Shown: positions 8,465 to 17,066, counted from the first letter of the stretch. The stretch is DNA of 64,000 nt from Haladaptatus sp. DYF46 (GCF_021083305.1 NZ_JAJFAY010000004.1:186001-250000), one strand, 5' to 3'. Notes: a model not told the origin generated them from the sequence alone. Numbers and translations: made by a program.

Positions 8465-8537
8465 AACGGGCTCGCCGTTCTGCCGCCCCGAAACCGTGAG
8501 TCGAAACGCTTAGACGCTATCCGGCCAACGTCGGCAC

Positions 8538-9542
8538 ATGAGCGACCTGTTGGTTCGGGCGGCACGCGGCGAACGGACCGAACGCCCACCGGTCTGGCTG
8601 ATGCGGCAAGCCGGGCGATACATCCCGGAGTACCGCGACATCCGCGAGGAGTACACGTTCAAGGAGGCCATCAAGACGCCAGAGGTGGCCGAACGAATCA
8701 CCCTCCTCCCGTGGGACCTGTTCGAACCGGACGGACTCGTCATGTTCTCGGACATCCTCACCGTCCTCGAACCGCTCGGCTTCGACTATCACATCGAGAG
8801 CGGCGTCGGCCCCGTCGTCTCGAACCCCGTCACCGACCCGGACGACGTGCCGACGGAGTTCGCGGACGTCGCCAGCGAAATCGGCTACGTGGGCGACCTA
8901 TTAGGCCGATTGCAGGCGAGCATCGGCGACGAGACGAGCATCATCGGCTTCTCCGGCGGTCCGTACACGCTCGCCTCCTACGTCGTGGGCGACGAACCGA
9001 CCTCCCGCAAGCCCATTCGTCGGTTCCGAACGAATCACCCCGAGGCGTTCCGCAACCTGCTCGAAATCTTTACCGACGTTGTGGAGGAGTACGTTCAGTA
9101 CCAAGTCGAACGGGGCGCGGACGTGATTCAGGTGTTCGACACGTGGGCGGGCGTGTTGACGCCGGACGACTACCGCGAGTTCGTCCTCCCGCACCACAAG
9201 CGCATCTTCGACGCCATCGACGTGCCGTCCATCGTCTTCGCGCGTCACCCCGGCGGCAAACTCGACCTGCTCGCGGAGGCGGGCGCGGACGTCGTCGGCC
9301 TCGATTGGACGGTGGACATGGCCGACGCCCGCGAGCAACTGGGCGACACGCCGGTTCAGGGCAACCTCGACCCGTCGTACCTCCTCGGGAGTCCCGAGTT
9401 CGTCCGCGAGAAGACCCACGAGGTCATCGAGAAGGCGGGCGACTCCGGACACATCCTCAACCTCGGTCACGGCATCGATAGGACGACACCCGTCGAGAAC
9501 GCGAAGGCGTTCGTCGACGCGGCGAAGGAAGTCGAACGATAG
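8538..9542 (+). CDS. hemE: uroporphyrinogen decarboxylase
   Basis: A 334-residue cytosolic enzyme that removes four carboxyl groups from uroporphyrinogen III to give coproporphyrinogen III. The N-terminal signature PPVWLMRQAGRYIPEYR is present, holding the two substrate-binding Arg residues. FSGGPYTLASY, the DTWAG motif near residue 200 and the C-terminal NLGHGI also fit the family. Length is normal. It faces hemG and hemH on the other strand, so a block of heme genes is split into two transcripts. A small decayed fragment lies between them. Confidence 0.95.
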   Translation: MSDLLVRAARGERTERPPVWLMRQAGRYIPEYRDIREEYTFKEAIKTPEVAERITLLPWDLFEPDGLVMFSDILTVLEPLGFDYHIESGVGPVVSNPVTDPDDVPTEFADVASEIGYVGDLLGRLQASIGDETSIIGFSGGPYTLASYVVGDEPTSRKPIRRFRTNHPEAFRNLLEIFTDVVEEYVQYQVERGADVIQVFDTWAGVLTPDDYREFVLPHHKRIFDAIDVPSIVFARHPGGKLDLLAEAGADVVGLDWTVDMADAREQLGDTPVQGNLDPSYLLGSPEFVREKTHEVIEKAGDSGHILNLGHGIDRTTPVENAKAFVDAAKEVER

Positions 9543-9576
9543 GAAATCTCATTCCTTCCTGACGACACGACCACGT

Positions 9577-9711
9577 ATGTCCCTTCGCTTGGTTGCCCGA
9601 AAGGATTTCCCCGATTTTGCTCGGAAGAAGTCGTTTTTGGCCGTTACAGTCGTCCTCGCCCTGCCCATCCGCTCGCTCTCGGCTACTGTCGGTTCGAAAA
9701 CGCCGACCTGA
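9577..9711 (+). pseudogene. remnant of an ABC-2 type permease (N-terminus only)
   Basis: A 44-codon frame encodes MSLRLVARKDFPDFARKKSF followed by a hydrophobic stretch (LAVTVVLALPI). The opening phrase, with VARKDF and then a basic segment before the first membrane helix, is like the start of haloarchaeal NosY/ABC-2 permeases. The frame ends after the start of the first helix. It sits between hemE and hemG and has no ATPase partner nearby. It could also be an independent small membrane protein. Confidence 0.4.
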
Positions 9712-9716
9712 ACCGA

Positions 9717-10997
9717 TCACACCGCGAACCGTTCGGCCAACGCCTTCGCCTCCCGAATCCGACTCGGGACGCCCATCCGTCCGGTGTAGTTAGTGGCGAG
9801 GTGGATTCCGTCCGGCGTTTCGAAATCATCCAGCACATCCCACGACTCGTCGTACGCCGGAAATCCCCGGTGGAGTTTGCGGACGCTCAGCACGTCGGCA
9901 TCGGTTCCCATCACGTCCGCGAACTCCGTCGCGGCGATGTCGCCGAGCGCCTCGTCGCTCTCGTCCAGCAGTTCCGGGTTCTTCATCCCGCCGAGGAAAA
10001 CGGTATAGACCCCATTTTCGCCGTTCTCCGACCGCCCGTTCCGACCGAACATGCTCGCGTTCCACGAGACGCCGAGGGTGTCGAGCCCTTCGTCGTGGCG
10101 GACCTGATAGCCGAAGCCGTCCCGGTCGGAGTCGGCCCGCAGGTGGACGAGCGCGAGCGGGTTGTAGGTCAGTTCTCGGAGCGAGTCCGCGCGCTCGGCG
10201 AGCGGCGAGAGGAGGTCGGCGCTCGCCTCGGCGGCCGTGGTGACGACGACCGAATCGACGTCGAACGATTCGTCGTCCGTTTCGAGGCGATAGCCGCCAC
10301 CCGCTTCCCGAATCGCCTCGACCGGCGTTTCCAGATGGACGTTCTCGCGGTGAGCGTCGTACAGCGCCTCAGGAAGCCGTTGAACGCCCTCCTCGAAGGA
10401 CATGGCGGGTGCCGAACTGCCACCGGCCGTGGCGCGCTTCAGGACCGGCGTCAGCAGGTCGCCGTACTTCTCTTCCATCCGCAACACGCCGGACAGCGAG
10501 TGTTTGACGGGCATTCGCTCCGGAAGGGAACCGTACGTCCCGCCGAACAGCGGACCGATGAGGTTTTTGTACGCTTCCTCGCCGAACTTCCGGGTGAACA
10601 TCTCGGCGGCGGTCTCATCGGGGTCCGCCGGGGCGGTTTGCGGTTCTTCCAGCACGTCGAGTTTGCCCCGCCACGAGAGGAGGTCGGTGTGCCCGAACTC
10701 CTCGATGGAGAACGGCGCGCGTCGAAGCGCGCCGTTCGCGTATACGAACAGTTTGGTGTCCCCCGCTTCGATGACTTCGTCCTCCAACCCGAGGTCCGTG
10801 ATGAGTTCGTCAACCGGCCCGGTCCGTCGGAGTCGCTGTGGCCCCCATTCCAGCAGGTGGCCATCGACGCGTCCGCTCCGAATCACGCCGCCCGGTTCGT
10901 CGTCGGCTTCGAGGACGACGTACTCGGTTCCCGTCCGTTGGAGGTCGTGAGCGAGCGCGAGTCCGGTGATGCCCGCGCCGACGATTCCGACCGTCAT
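9717..10997 (-). CDS. hemG: protoporphyrinogen oxidase, oxygen-dependent type
   Basis: A 426-residue flavoprotein that oxidises protoporphyrinogen IX (or coproporphyrinogen III) in heme synthesis. The FAD-binding Rossmann motif GIVGAGITGLALAHDL opens the protein. EADDEPGGVIRS follows, as in HemY-type oxidases and other amine-oxidase-fold enzymes. LATNYTGRMGVPSRI near the C-terminus closes the FAD site. The ATG at 10997 overlaps the hemH stop (ATGA), so the two genes are translationally coupled. Which porphyrinogen is used cannot be decided from sequence. The gene is called hemG or hemY in different systems. Confidence 0.9.
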   Translation of the reverse strand: MTVGIVGAGITGLALAHDLQRTGTEYVVLEADDEPGGVIRSGRVDGHLLEWGPQRLRRTGPVDELITDLGLEDEVIEAGDTKLFVYANGALRRAPFSIEEFGHTDLLSWRGKLDVLEEPQTAPADPDETAAEMFTRKFGEEAYKNLIGPLFGGTYGSLPERMPVKHSLSGVLRMEEKYGDLLTPVLKRATAGGSSAPAMSFEEGVQRLPEALYDAHRENVHLETPVEAIREAGGGYRLETDDESFDVDSVVVTTAAEASADLLSPLAERADSLRELTYNPLALVHLRADSDRDGFGYQVRHDEGLDTLGVSWNASMFGRNGRSENGENGVYTVFLGGMKNPELLDESDEALGDIAATEFADVMGTDADVLSVRKLHRGFPAYDESWDVLDDFETPDGIHLATNYTGRMGVPSRIREAKALAERFAV

Positions 10998-12043
10998 CGG
11001 CTGAGCGGGGAGTTGAGACACATCGTGCCGGGCGTGTCCTTGCACTGACACTGGCGGAACTGGTAGTAAGTGGGGTCGAAATCGGCGACGAACGGCTCCA
11101 CGAGGTCGGCGAGGACGCCGCCGAAGCGCTCGTCATCGTGCGGAACCGGGACGCGATAGAAGTCGAGTCCGACCTCCTCGGCCTCCTCGCGGAGTTCGTC
11201 GTCCAACTCCGAGAGCGTCTCGCTCTGTTCGTGCATGAAACTGACCGGGTCGACGACGACGCGTTCGGCGTCGATGCCCTTCACGACTTCCTCGACTTCG
11301 GGTTCGGTCCACGGAATCTCCCGGTTGCCGTGGTTCTGGAAGCCGAGCGAGTACGACTCGACGCCGAGTTTACTCGCCATCACGTCACAGAACTCGTCTA
11401 CGTAAGTATCATACCGGCTGCCCTCGTCCAGGTAGTGGCTCGGCGTTCCGTGTGCGGAAAAGAGGAGTTCGGTGTCGTCGTCGGTCAGGTCGAGACCCTC
11501 CCCGTCGGCGAACTCCCTGATGTTCTCCGCGCGAATCCGGTTGTACGTCGGGTGTTTGTGCCATCCCGTGATCTCGTGAACCGGAACCTCCCACTCGCGC
11601 GCTTCCACCGCGTCGGTGAGTTCTTCGAGCGACGCGACGGTGGTCGAGGCACCGCAGAGCGGGTAGACCGGAAGGCCGATGAGTTCGTCCACCCCGTCTT
11701 CGTGTGCCTTCTCCACTGCGTCCGCGATGAATGGTTCGGTGAACTGAAAGCCCACGTAGGTTTTCGCGTCGAGGTCACGCGCATCGAGTTCGGTTTGCAG
11801 GGCGTCGGCTTGCGCTCTCGCTTGCGGGTCGAGGGGCGACCCACCTATCTCCTCGTACTCCTCTATGAGTCCGGGTGCGCGGCGTTCGGCCAACTGCCGG
11901 GAGCGTCGGCGTGCCTCCTCTTCGGTGGTGTCCCCTTCGAGGTCGGCGTTGTTCATGAAAATGCGCTCGAGATAGTCGATCACGCTCTCTCGCGTCGGTT
12001 CGTCCGGCTCTCCGAAGTTGAGTACCACGACGCCAGTCGTCAT
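10994..12043 (-). CDS. hemH: ferrochelatase with C-terminal cysteine cluster
   Basis: A 349-residue enzyme that inserts Fe2+ into the porphyrin ring. The N-terminus VVVLNFGEPDEP fits the family. The catalytic His is in LLFSAHGTP, and the second active-site segment is near FQNHGNREIPWTEPEV, with the conserved Glu. The last 20 residues contain C332, C334 and C342 (QCQCKDTPGTMC), which could bind an iron-sulfur cluster as in some other ferrochelatases; this is inference. I chose ATG 12043 because the 22 upstream residues are not family-like. It lies upstream of hemG with a 4-nt overlap. Confidence 0.93.
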   Translation of the reverse strand: MTTGVVVLNFGEPDEPTRESVIDYLERIFMNNADLEGDTTEEEARRRSRQLAERRAPGLIEEYEEIGGSPLDPQARAQADALQTELDARDLDAKTYVGFQFTEPFIADAVEKAHEDGVDELIGLPVYPLCGASTTVASLEELTDAVEAREWEVPVHEITGWHKHPTYNRIRAENIREFADGEGLDLTDDDTELLFSAHGTPSHYLDEGSRYDTYVDEFCDVMASKLGVESYSLGFQNHGNREIPWTEPEVEEVVKGIDAERVVVDPVSFMHEQSETLSELDDELREEAEEVGLDFYRVPVPHDDERFGGVLADLVEPFVADFDPTYYQFRQCQCKDTPGTMCLNSPLSR

Positions 12044-12180
12044 GGTCGAACGTCGGGACGGACACGCCGAATAGTTGTCGTTTGCGGTGTGCGGGCGAAC
12101 GTTTTTCATCGCGATTCGGACACCGTCGTTTCCGACGACTCCCCGCTGCCGACGCGATAGCGGTTTCTACCCCAAATCGT

Positions 12181-12492
12181 TCACAGCCACTCGTCGGCCC
12201 ACAGTTCCAGTTCCTCGAAAATCGGACAGAGCGAGCGACCCTTCTCGTTGAGACTGTAGTACGTCGCGATCGGCGCGTCCTCCTCGGTGCGACGACTGAC
12301 GAACCCCATCTCGCCGAGGTCGTCCAACACGCGCGAAAGCGTCCGCGAACTCGCCCCCGTGGAGCGCTTGAGTTCGTTGAACCGCTTTTCTCCGTCCTGT
12401 AAATCGTGGAGGACGACCAGACGCCACTGGGACCCGATCTGCTCGACCGATTCGACCACCGGACAGACGTTTTTCTCGACGGATTCGGACAT
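12181..12492 (-). CDS. HxlR-family winged-helix regulator
   Basis: A 103-residue DNA-binding protein of the HxlR type. The N-terminal Cys in NVCPVVESVEQIGSQW is where redox- or aldehyde-sensing members carry their reactive Cys. RFNELKRSTGASSRTLSRVL is the recognition region, and YSLNEKGRSL forms the wing. The protein should act as a dimer. I chose ATG 12492: a TATA-like ATTTATAC (12525-12532) is about 36 nt upstream, giving a very short leader. The target is unknown; hemH lies downstream on the same strand. Confidence 0.9.
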   Translation of the reverse strand: MSESVEKNVCPVVESVEQIGSQWRLVVLHDLQDGEKRFNELKRSTGASSRTLSRVLDDLGEMGFVSRRTEEDAPIATYYSLNEKGRSLCPIFEELELWADEWL

Positions 12493-12607
12493 TCGTTGTT
12501 CTCGTTCCGTTCCACTCCGCGAGGGTATAAATCGGTTCGTATTCCAACCACGTAACGGAATGATACCTCCCCGACCACGGAAAGGCGATCCGAACGCGAT
12601 CAAAAGG

Positions 12608-12617
12608 TAATATATAT
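12608..12617 (+). promoter_or_regulatory. TATA box of the universal stress gene
   Basis: The sequence AATATATATC is centred about 30 nt before ATG 12642 and only about 15 nt before ATG 12627. Archaeal start sites lie about 25-27 nt from the TATA centre, so this favours the downstream ATG and a leaderless transcript. Confidence 0.5.
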
Positions 12618-12641
12618 CCTTCGTCTATGGCAATATTTGGT

Positions 12642-13088
12642 ATGAAACGGGCACTCGCGGTCGTCGAGGCATCCGAATCGGCGAAAGAACTCGTTCGAGA
12701 GGCGGGCGAATTGGCAGCGGGCGTCGGGGCGGAACTCGTCTTGCTCCACGTCACGACCAACGAGGAGTACGAGGAAACGCGCACGTCGCTGGAGCGGATT
12801 CCGAACCTCGAAAGCTCCTACACCGCGGGGCAGGCGCTCGAAGGTGCCCGACAGTTCGCACGGGACATCGGGCGGGAAGTCCTCGACGGCGTCGACGTCG
12901 AATACGACGCCGTCGGGCGTGTGGGCGACGAACGCGACCAGATTTTAGACTCGGCAGACGATTTGGATTGTGATCACGTGTTCCTCGCGGGGCGAAAGCG
13001 CTCCCCCACCGGTAAAGCCCTGTTCGGCGACAGAACCCAGGCGGTCATCCTCGACTTCGACGGTGCTGTCACCGTCGTCACGGAGTAA
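12642..13088 (+). CDS. universal stress protein, UspA family
   Basis: A 148-residue single UspA domain with the alternating beta/alpha fold. The protein begins with RALAVVEASESAKELV. The ATP-loop region near the C-terminus reads GRKRSPTGKALFGDRTQAV, close to the nucleotide-binding G-x2-G-x9-G-S/T pattern but with Arg at the second Gly. Nucleotide binding is therefore likely but not certain. I prefer ATG 12642 over 12627 because of TATA spacing and because the family starts right at the first beta strand. The exact stress role is unknown. Confidence 0.85.
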   Translation: MKRALAVVEASESAKELVREAGELAAGVGAELVLLHVTTNEEYEETRTSLERIPNLESSYTAGQALEGARQFARDIGREVLDGVDVEYDAVGRVGDERDQILDSADDLDCDHVFLAGRKRSPTGKALFGDRTQAVILDFDGAVTVVTE

Positions 13089-13155
13089 GTCCGCCCGTCC
13101 TTTCTTTTCTCGGAATCACAACAGGTAAGGTGGCGCTCCACTGACAATCCGATGA

Positions 13156-13518
13156 ATGTTCGGACGATTGTTCGGTCGACAACCCGTCTCTTCCACGATA
13201 TCGCTGTCCCTGGACGAGTTGTTCAACCTCTGTCGGGTCGAACGACGCAGACACGCTATCACGATAATGGCCGACGTGGAGGACGTCATTCCGATGCGGA
13301 CGCTCGTGGATGAGGTCGCGTCCCGCGAGTTCGGTCCCGACCGGACCACGAACGAACGGACCACCGTCTACACGACATTCTACCAGCAACATATCGCCAT
13401 CTTGGACGACGCCGACGTTCTCTCGGCACCCGACGGTCCCAGCGGGATGCTCGTCCCCGGGGAGAACGCGGAACCCCTCTCGGAACTCCTCTCGTTCATC
13501 GAGTCGGTTTCGGAGTGA
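13156..13518 (+). CDS. DUF7344-like winged-helix protein
   Basis: A 120-residue haloarchaeal protein with a winged-helix layout. An N-terminal amphipathic helix (SLDELFNLCRVERRRHAI) holds the Arg-Arg-Arg or RRR-like motif seen in this group. A middle helix follows (MRTLVDEVASREFG), and then the TTFYQQHIAILDDADVL recognition segment. Two other genes in the window have the same layout (26835-27164 and the broken gene at 42707-43084). Presumably it binds DNA or acts as an adaptor; no target is known. ATG 13156 gives the family-like start. Confidence 0.7.
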   Translation: MFGRLFGRQPVSSTISLSLDELFNLCRVERRRHAITIMADVEDVIPMRTLVDEVASREFGPDRTTNERTTVYTTFYQQHIAILDDADVLSAPDGPSGMLVPGENAEPLSELLSFIESVSE

Positions 13519-13553
13519 GTTCGACGTTTTTTCTCCAGTTCCGCCGTCCATCC

Positions 13554-14096
13554 TTACCAGTCGTCGGCCAACTTTCGCCGCGCGACGAGGTATCCGGCGT
13601 GCGTTCGCCACCGTCGTCCGCTTTTCACGTGTTCGACGCGATAGCGCGCTCCGCAACTCCCGCATCGTCGGCGTTCCGGTCGTTTGACCGCTTTCGACGC
13701 GCGAAACCGGCGCGCATCCCAGTCGCACGACGAACAGACGAGTCGGAGTCGCGCGTCCGAGAACGATTGGCAGTGACGCGGCGCGTCGAGTTCCTCCGCT
13801 TTCGCGCCGAACCGCGCGCCGTGTCCCGACTCGCCGAACTGCTGAAACTCCCACGCGTGTATCAACTCGTGTCGAATCGTGCCCGTGAACTCCTCCCACC
13901 CGAACGAGCGATACGCGTCCCACGTCAACCGAATCGTTACTTTTCCGGTCGTCCGGTCGTACAGACACACCCCCGCCCGACGAACCGCCCGGTCCGAGTA
14001 CTCCCAGTCGAGAGCGTCGAAGTCGACGGCTATCGGAACCGTCTCGGCGTAGCGTTCGGCCGCGGAAAGCAGTTCCTCGCGGGTCTCCGGTTCCAT
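13554..14096 (-). CDS. SprT-like zinc metallopeptidase domain protein
   Basis: A 180-residue protein with the zincin motif HELIHAWEF, followed by SGHGARFGAKA with the third ligand His. A C-terminal zinc ribbon carries CSSCDW and CGSCGARY. This is the SprT/Spartan core architecture, which in eukaryotes cleaves DNA-protein crosslinks; the role in archaea is not settled. I chose the Met beginning MEPETREELL because upstream residues are not conserved-looking. A small zinc-ribbon gene lies just upstream on the same strand. Confidence 0.85.
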   Translation of the reverse strand: MEPETREELLSAAERYAETVPIAVDFDALDWEYSDRAVRRAGVCLYDRTTGKVTIRLTWDAYRSFGWEEFTGTIRHELIHAWEFQQFGESGHGARFGAKAEELDAPRHCQSFSDARLRLVCSSCDWDARRFRASKAVKRPERRRCGSCGARYRVEHVKSGRRWRTHAGYLVARRKLADDW

Positions 14097-14166
14097 CGCC
14101 GGACGATTCGAATCGCCGGACCATAGAAGTGTCCGTCCGCGTACCGGGTCGCGTTCCACCATCTCG

Positions 14167-14457
14167 CTACACTCGTTCCAACTCTCCCGTTCCGCAGTAC
14201 GGACAGCGGGCATCGGGTCCGGATCGCGTGGCGACGCGACCGCACATCGAACACGACCTGATTCGACGTTCACGACGCTCGTGCCGGGCTTCGAGGAGCT
14301 CGATTCTCTCTTCGGCTTCCTCGAGACGCCGTTGGAGCGTCTCTATTTCGGCGTGCAGTTGGTCAAACAGCCTTCGTCGTGCGTGCTCCCGTCGGGTGTC
14401 CGTCGCATCGATTCGTGGTCGTCGGGAACGCCACCGATCGTGCTTGTCCGTCATCAT
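14167..14457 (-). CDS. small coiled-coil zinc-ribbon protein
   Basis: A 96-residue protein whose middle third is a clear coiled coil with a heptad-like run of Leu, Glu and Arg (LHAEIETLQRRLEEAEERI). A C-terminal zinc ribbon with CSMCG and CPYCG follows. I do not recognise a named family. Two adjacent ATG codons (14457 and 14454) could serve as start. It lies about 70 nt upstream of the SprT-like gene on the same strand and could be co-transcribed with it. A role in nucleic-acid binding is conceivable but unproven. Confidence 0.6.
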   Translation of the reverse strand: MMTDKHDRWRSRRPRIDATDTRREHARRRLFDQLHAEIETLQRRLEEAEERIELLEARHERRERRIRSCSMCGRVATRSGPDARCPYCGTGELERV

Positions 14458-14710
14458 TTTCCCACGGTATCGAACGGGATTGACGGGTATCAATGGGTCG
14501 GCGGATGCGAGAAGTCGATCGCATCGGCTTGCAATAGAAAGCAACAGGTGGGATATCGGAAAATACGACTTTCCCGATGGGTGTGGCTGGAGAGCGTGAT
14601 GACGACCAGTAGCGACGGATTCCGGCCCGGCATCCGCCGGCCATGACCGCGTAATCCACCTCCGTGGTCACGATCGATACTTCGTTTTCGGCGATTCCGC
14701 GGCGCGTTCG

Positions 14711-15022
14711 TCACTCCATGGCGTCGTCCGGCCGTTTTACTTCGAGTGGCGCGTACAGGCGTTTTCGCGCGTCGGGAAGATAGAGTCGCTCCTCGATGAG
14801 GTTCCCGTCTTTCAGTTTCAGCAGTGCGTCTCGTGTCGTTCGGGCGGGTAATAGCGCCTCGTTGCGCACCCCCTTCTGTGTCATCGGTGCGTCCTCTTCG
14901 AGGACCCGGAAGACGAGTTTTGCACTGGGTGGCAGTTCGATAAGCCGCTCGAATCGTTCGTACGGGGTACTGTTACTGCCGGAGTGTCCGGCAAAATCGA
15001 TCACTGGTGTTCGACATACCAC
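14711..15022 (-). CDS. MarR/TrmB-like winged-helix regulator
   Basis: A 103-residue single winged-helix domain. The core reads LPPSAKLVFRVLEEDAPMTQKG, then the recognition helix LLPARTTRDALLKLKDGNLIEERLY, and a wing ending in DARKRLYAPLEV. Haloarchaeal genomes carry several such short MarR-like proteins. The first Met gives about 25 extra residues before the fold; a later start is possible but no better Met is present. The 250 bp between this gene and the zinc-ribbon gene shows no further coding or RNA signal that I can support. Confidence 0.8.
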   Translation of the reverse strand: MVCRTPVIDFAGHSGSNSTPYERFERLIELPPSAKLVFRVLEEDAPMTQKGVRNEALLPARTTRDALLKLKDGNLIEERLYLPDARKRLYAPLEVKRPDDAME

Positions 15023-15203
15023 TCACCCCTTGGATATCGTGGTTGTTATTTATTTCGGTACTGATAGACGTATAGAAGAATCGCCACACGCAACCACCGT
15101 TGAGTTATTCATAGATTCCATAACCACAAGATATAAAGATGCTATCGCGAATTGTTCATTAACGAACCGATTTCGTGAGGAAACGGGGACACCGGGACCA
15201 ATC

Positions 15204-15770
15204 ATGGCTGTTGACGAACCAACGATACTCGTCGTCGATGACGAGGCAGACGTTACGGACCTGTACGCGACGTGGTTAGAGAGTTCCTACGATGTCCGTC
15301 GCGCATACGAGGGCCGTGAAGCGCTGGAACTGCTCGACGGTGAGGTGGATATCGTCCTCCTCGACCGTCGGATGCCCGGCCTCTCCGGCGACGAAGTGCT
15401 TTCGGAACTCCGGAACCGGGAACTCCACTCGCGCGTCGTGATGGTCACGGCCGTCAAACCCGACTTCGACATCATCGACATGGGGTTCGACGATTACCTC
15501 GTCAAACCGGTTTCGAAGGACGACCTCTTCACGACCGTTCGGGGGATGCTCACGCGGGTCGAATACGACGAAACGATGCGGACGTATTTCTCTCACGTGT
15601 CCAAACTGGCCATCCTCGAAATCGAAAAGGACGAGGAGAGTTTGCAGAACAACGAGGAGTATCAACAACTCCGGCAAGAGGCCGATAGCCTCCGCGAGAC
15701 CGTTGACGACTCCCGCGAGAACTTACAGGATCACGACGATTTCGTCGGCGCGTTTCGGGACCTCGATTGA
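15204..15770 (+). CDS. response regulator, receiver plus HalX domain
   Basis: A 188-residue two-component output protein. The receiver domain spans residues 1-118, with the acidic pair in LVVDDEAD, the phosphoacceptor Asp in VLLDRRMPG, the Thr in MVTAVKP and the Lys in DYLVKPV. The C-terminal 65 residues are a HalX domain (coiled-coil rich), a haloarchaeal output module of unknown mechanism. All key residues of phosphotransfer are intact. I chose ATG 15204 because the receiver begins there; upstream codons are not homologous. No partner kinase lies next to it. The 180 bp upstream is A+T-rich. Confidence 0.92.
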   Translation: MAVDEPTILVVDDEADVTDLYATWLESSYDVRRAYEGREALELLDGEVDIVLLDRRMPGLSGDEVLSELRNRELHSRVVMVTAVKPDFDIIDMGFDDYLVKPVSKDDLFTTVRGMLTRVEYDETMRTYFSHVSKLAILEIEKDEESLQNNEEYQQLRQEADSLRETVDDSRENLQDHDDFVGAFRDLD

Positions 15771-15791
15771 GTACTCCGATCCGACGTCCAA

Positions 15792-15799
15792 GGTGTTTT
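15792..15799 (+). promoter_or_regulatory. TATA-like box of the alpha/beta hydrolase gene
   Basis: A T-rich element (TTTTTTAC) sits about 28 nt before the ATG at 15824, consistent with a leaderless transcript. It supports the chosen start. Confidence 0.35.
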
Positions 15800-15823
15800 T
15801 TACACTCGCTACGGCCTTTCAGT

Positions 15824-16639
15824 ATGGACCTTCCCGACGGATGGACGGCGAACACCGTCCGCGTAAACGGCGTCGAGTTGCAGTACTACCGCACCGGCGG
15901 CGGGCCGACGTTGGTTCTGGCACACGGTTTTTATAGCAACGGACGCTGCTGGGAACGGTTGGCGACCGACCTCGTCGACGATTTCGAACTGGTGCTCTAC
16001 GACGCGCGCGGCCACGGCGGTTCCGAAGCCACGGAAACGGGGTACGGAATCGAGGACCGAGTCGGTGACCTCGTCGGCCTCATCGGGGAACTGTCGCTCG
16101 AAAATCTCGTCCTCGTCGGGCACTCGATGGGCGGTTCGACGGCGGCGTGGACGGCCGCGATGCATCCGACGCTCCCGCGCGCCGTCGTCCTCGAAGACCC
16201 CGCCGGTATGCACGGACCGCCCGATACCACCCCGGAGGAACGCGAGCGGATGGTCCGTGAGACGGTTCGCGAGTGGGAAAGCGCCTCGATGCAGGAACTC
16301 GTCGCCGAACACGACGAGTGCGAACCGTCGTTGGCGCGACGCCTCGCGGTCGCGTCTACCGAGTGTCGTCCGGAAATCGCGGCCATCCCGAGGGAGGGCT
16401 ACCCGCCCCTCGAAGCGGCGTTCCCGGACATCGACTGTCCGACGCTCGTTTTGAAGGCCGACGCCGACCCCGAGACGAGGGTGACGGACCTCGACCGCGC
16501 CGACCGATTGGCGGACGGACGGCTCGTCCACATCCCCGATGCGGGCCACTGCGTGCTTCGCGACGAGTACGATGCCGCATACGCGGAGATTCGGACCTTC
16601 CTCCGTCGGCTCTCGTCGGATTCGAACGCCGAAAAGTAA
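15824..16639 (+). CDS. alpha/beta hydrolase
   Basis: A 271-residue cytosolic alpha/beta hydrolase. The oxyanion-hole region is LVLAHGFYSNGRCW, the nucleophile elbow is GHSMGGS (Ser near residue 105), and the late acid and His are in KADADPE and DAGHCVLRDE. The cap region is rich in Glu and Arg. Substrate unknown: members include esterases, haloperoxidases and C-C hydrolases. ATG 15824 is chosen because of the family-like beginning (LPDGWTANTVRVNGVELQY) and the TATA-like box. It follows the HalX regulator on the same strand but has its own promoter. Confidence 0.88.
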   Translation: MDLPDGWTANTVRVNGVELQYYRTGGGPTLVLAHGFYSNGRCWERLATDLVDDFELVLYDARGHGGSEATETGYGIEDRVGDLVGLIGELSLENLVLVGHSMGGSTAAWTAAMHPTLPRAVVLEDPAGMHGPPDTTPEERERMVRETVREWESASMQELVAEHDECEPSLARRLAVASTECRPEIAAIPREGYPPLEAAFPDIDCPTLVLKADADPETRVTDLDRADRLADGRLVHIPDAGHCVLRDEYDAAYAEIRTFLRRLSSDSNAEK

Positions 16640-16697
16640 CCAACTACTGACCAGTCCATCCGTAATAGTAAAGCTGTGGAGTTCACAGACTCTGGAC

Positions 16698-17066
16698 ATG
16701 GGCGACGAGGAAGAAGCGGAGATACTGGCGACGTTCGGACTGACGGGGGAGACGACCGAGTCACCGGAACGGCGGTTCGAACGTCGAGTGCTCGCCGCGA
16801 TGGTGGACGCGCGGCGTGCCGGTGTGAACTACTGGCGACTGTTCGAACTCGTCGAACGACAGCAGCGGGCGGCGGTTCGCGCGTCGTTTTCACACGGGGA
16901 GTTCGGCGTCGACCATTCGACGGTGGACGAGGCGACGATACAGTATTCACAGGTCGTTCACGCTACGGCGCGGGCACTCGATTCGGGCGCATCGACGCGG
17001 GAACTGTTGTTCAACCTCGCGAGCGCGTATCAACTGTTCGAAGACGATTGGTCGAAAGAGCGGTAG
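16698..17066 (+). CDS. conserved haloarchaeal protein of unknown function
   Basis: A 122-residue soluble, mostly helical protein. The first 25 residues are acidic, followed by FERRVLAAMVDARRAGVNYW and a Ser/Ala-rich helix ending in LASAYQLFEDDW. No catalytic or metal-binding motif is visible, and I do not recognise the family. Codon use agrees with neighbouring genes, and the ATG at 16698 gives the best start. It lies 58 nt after the hydrolase on the same strand and may be co-transcribed. Confidence 0.6.
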   Translation: MGDEEEAEILATFGLTGETTESPERRFERRVLAAMVDARRAGVNYWRLFELVERQQRAAVRASFSHGEFGVDHSTVDEATIQYSQVVHATARALDSGASTRELLFNLASAYQLFEDDWSKER

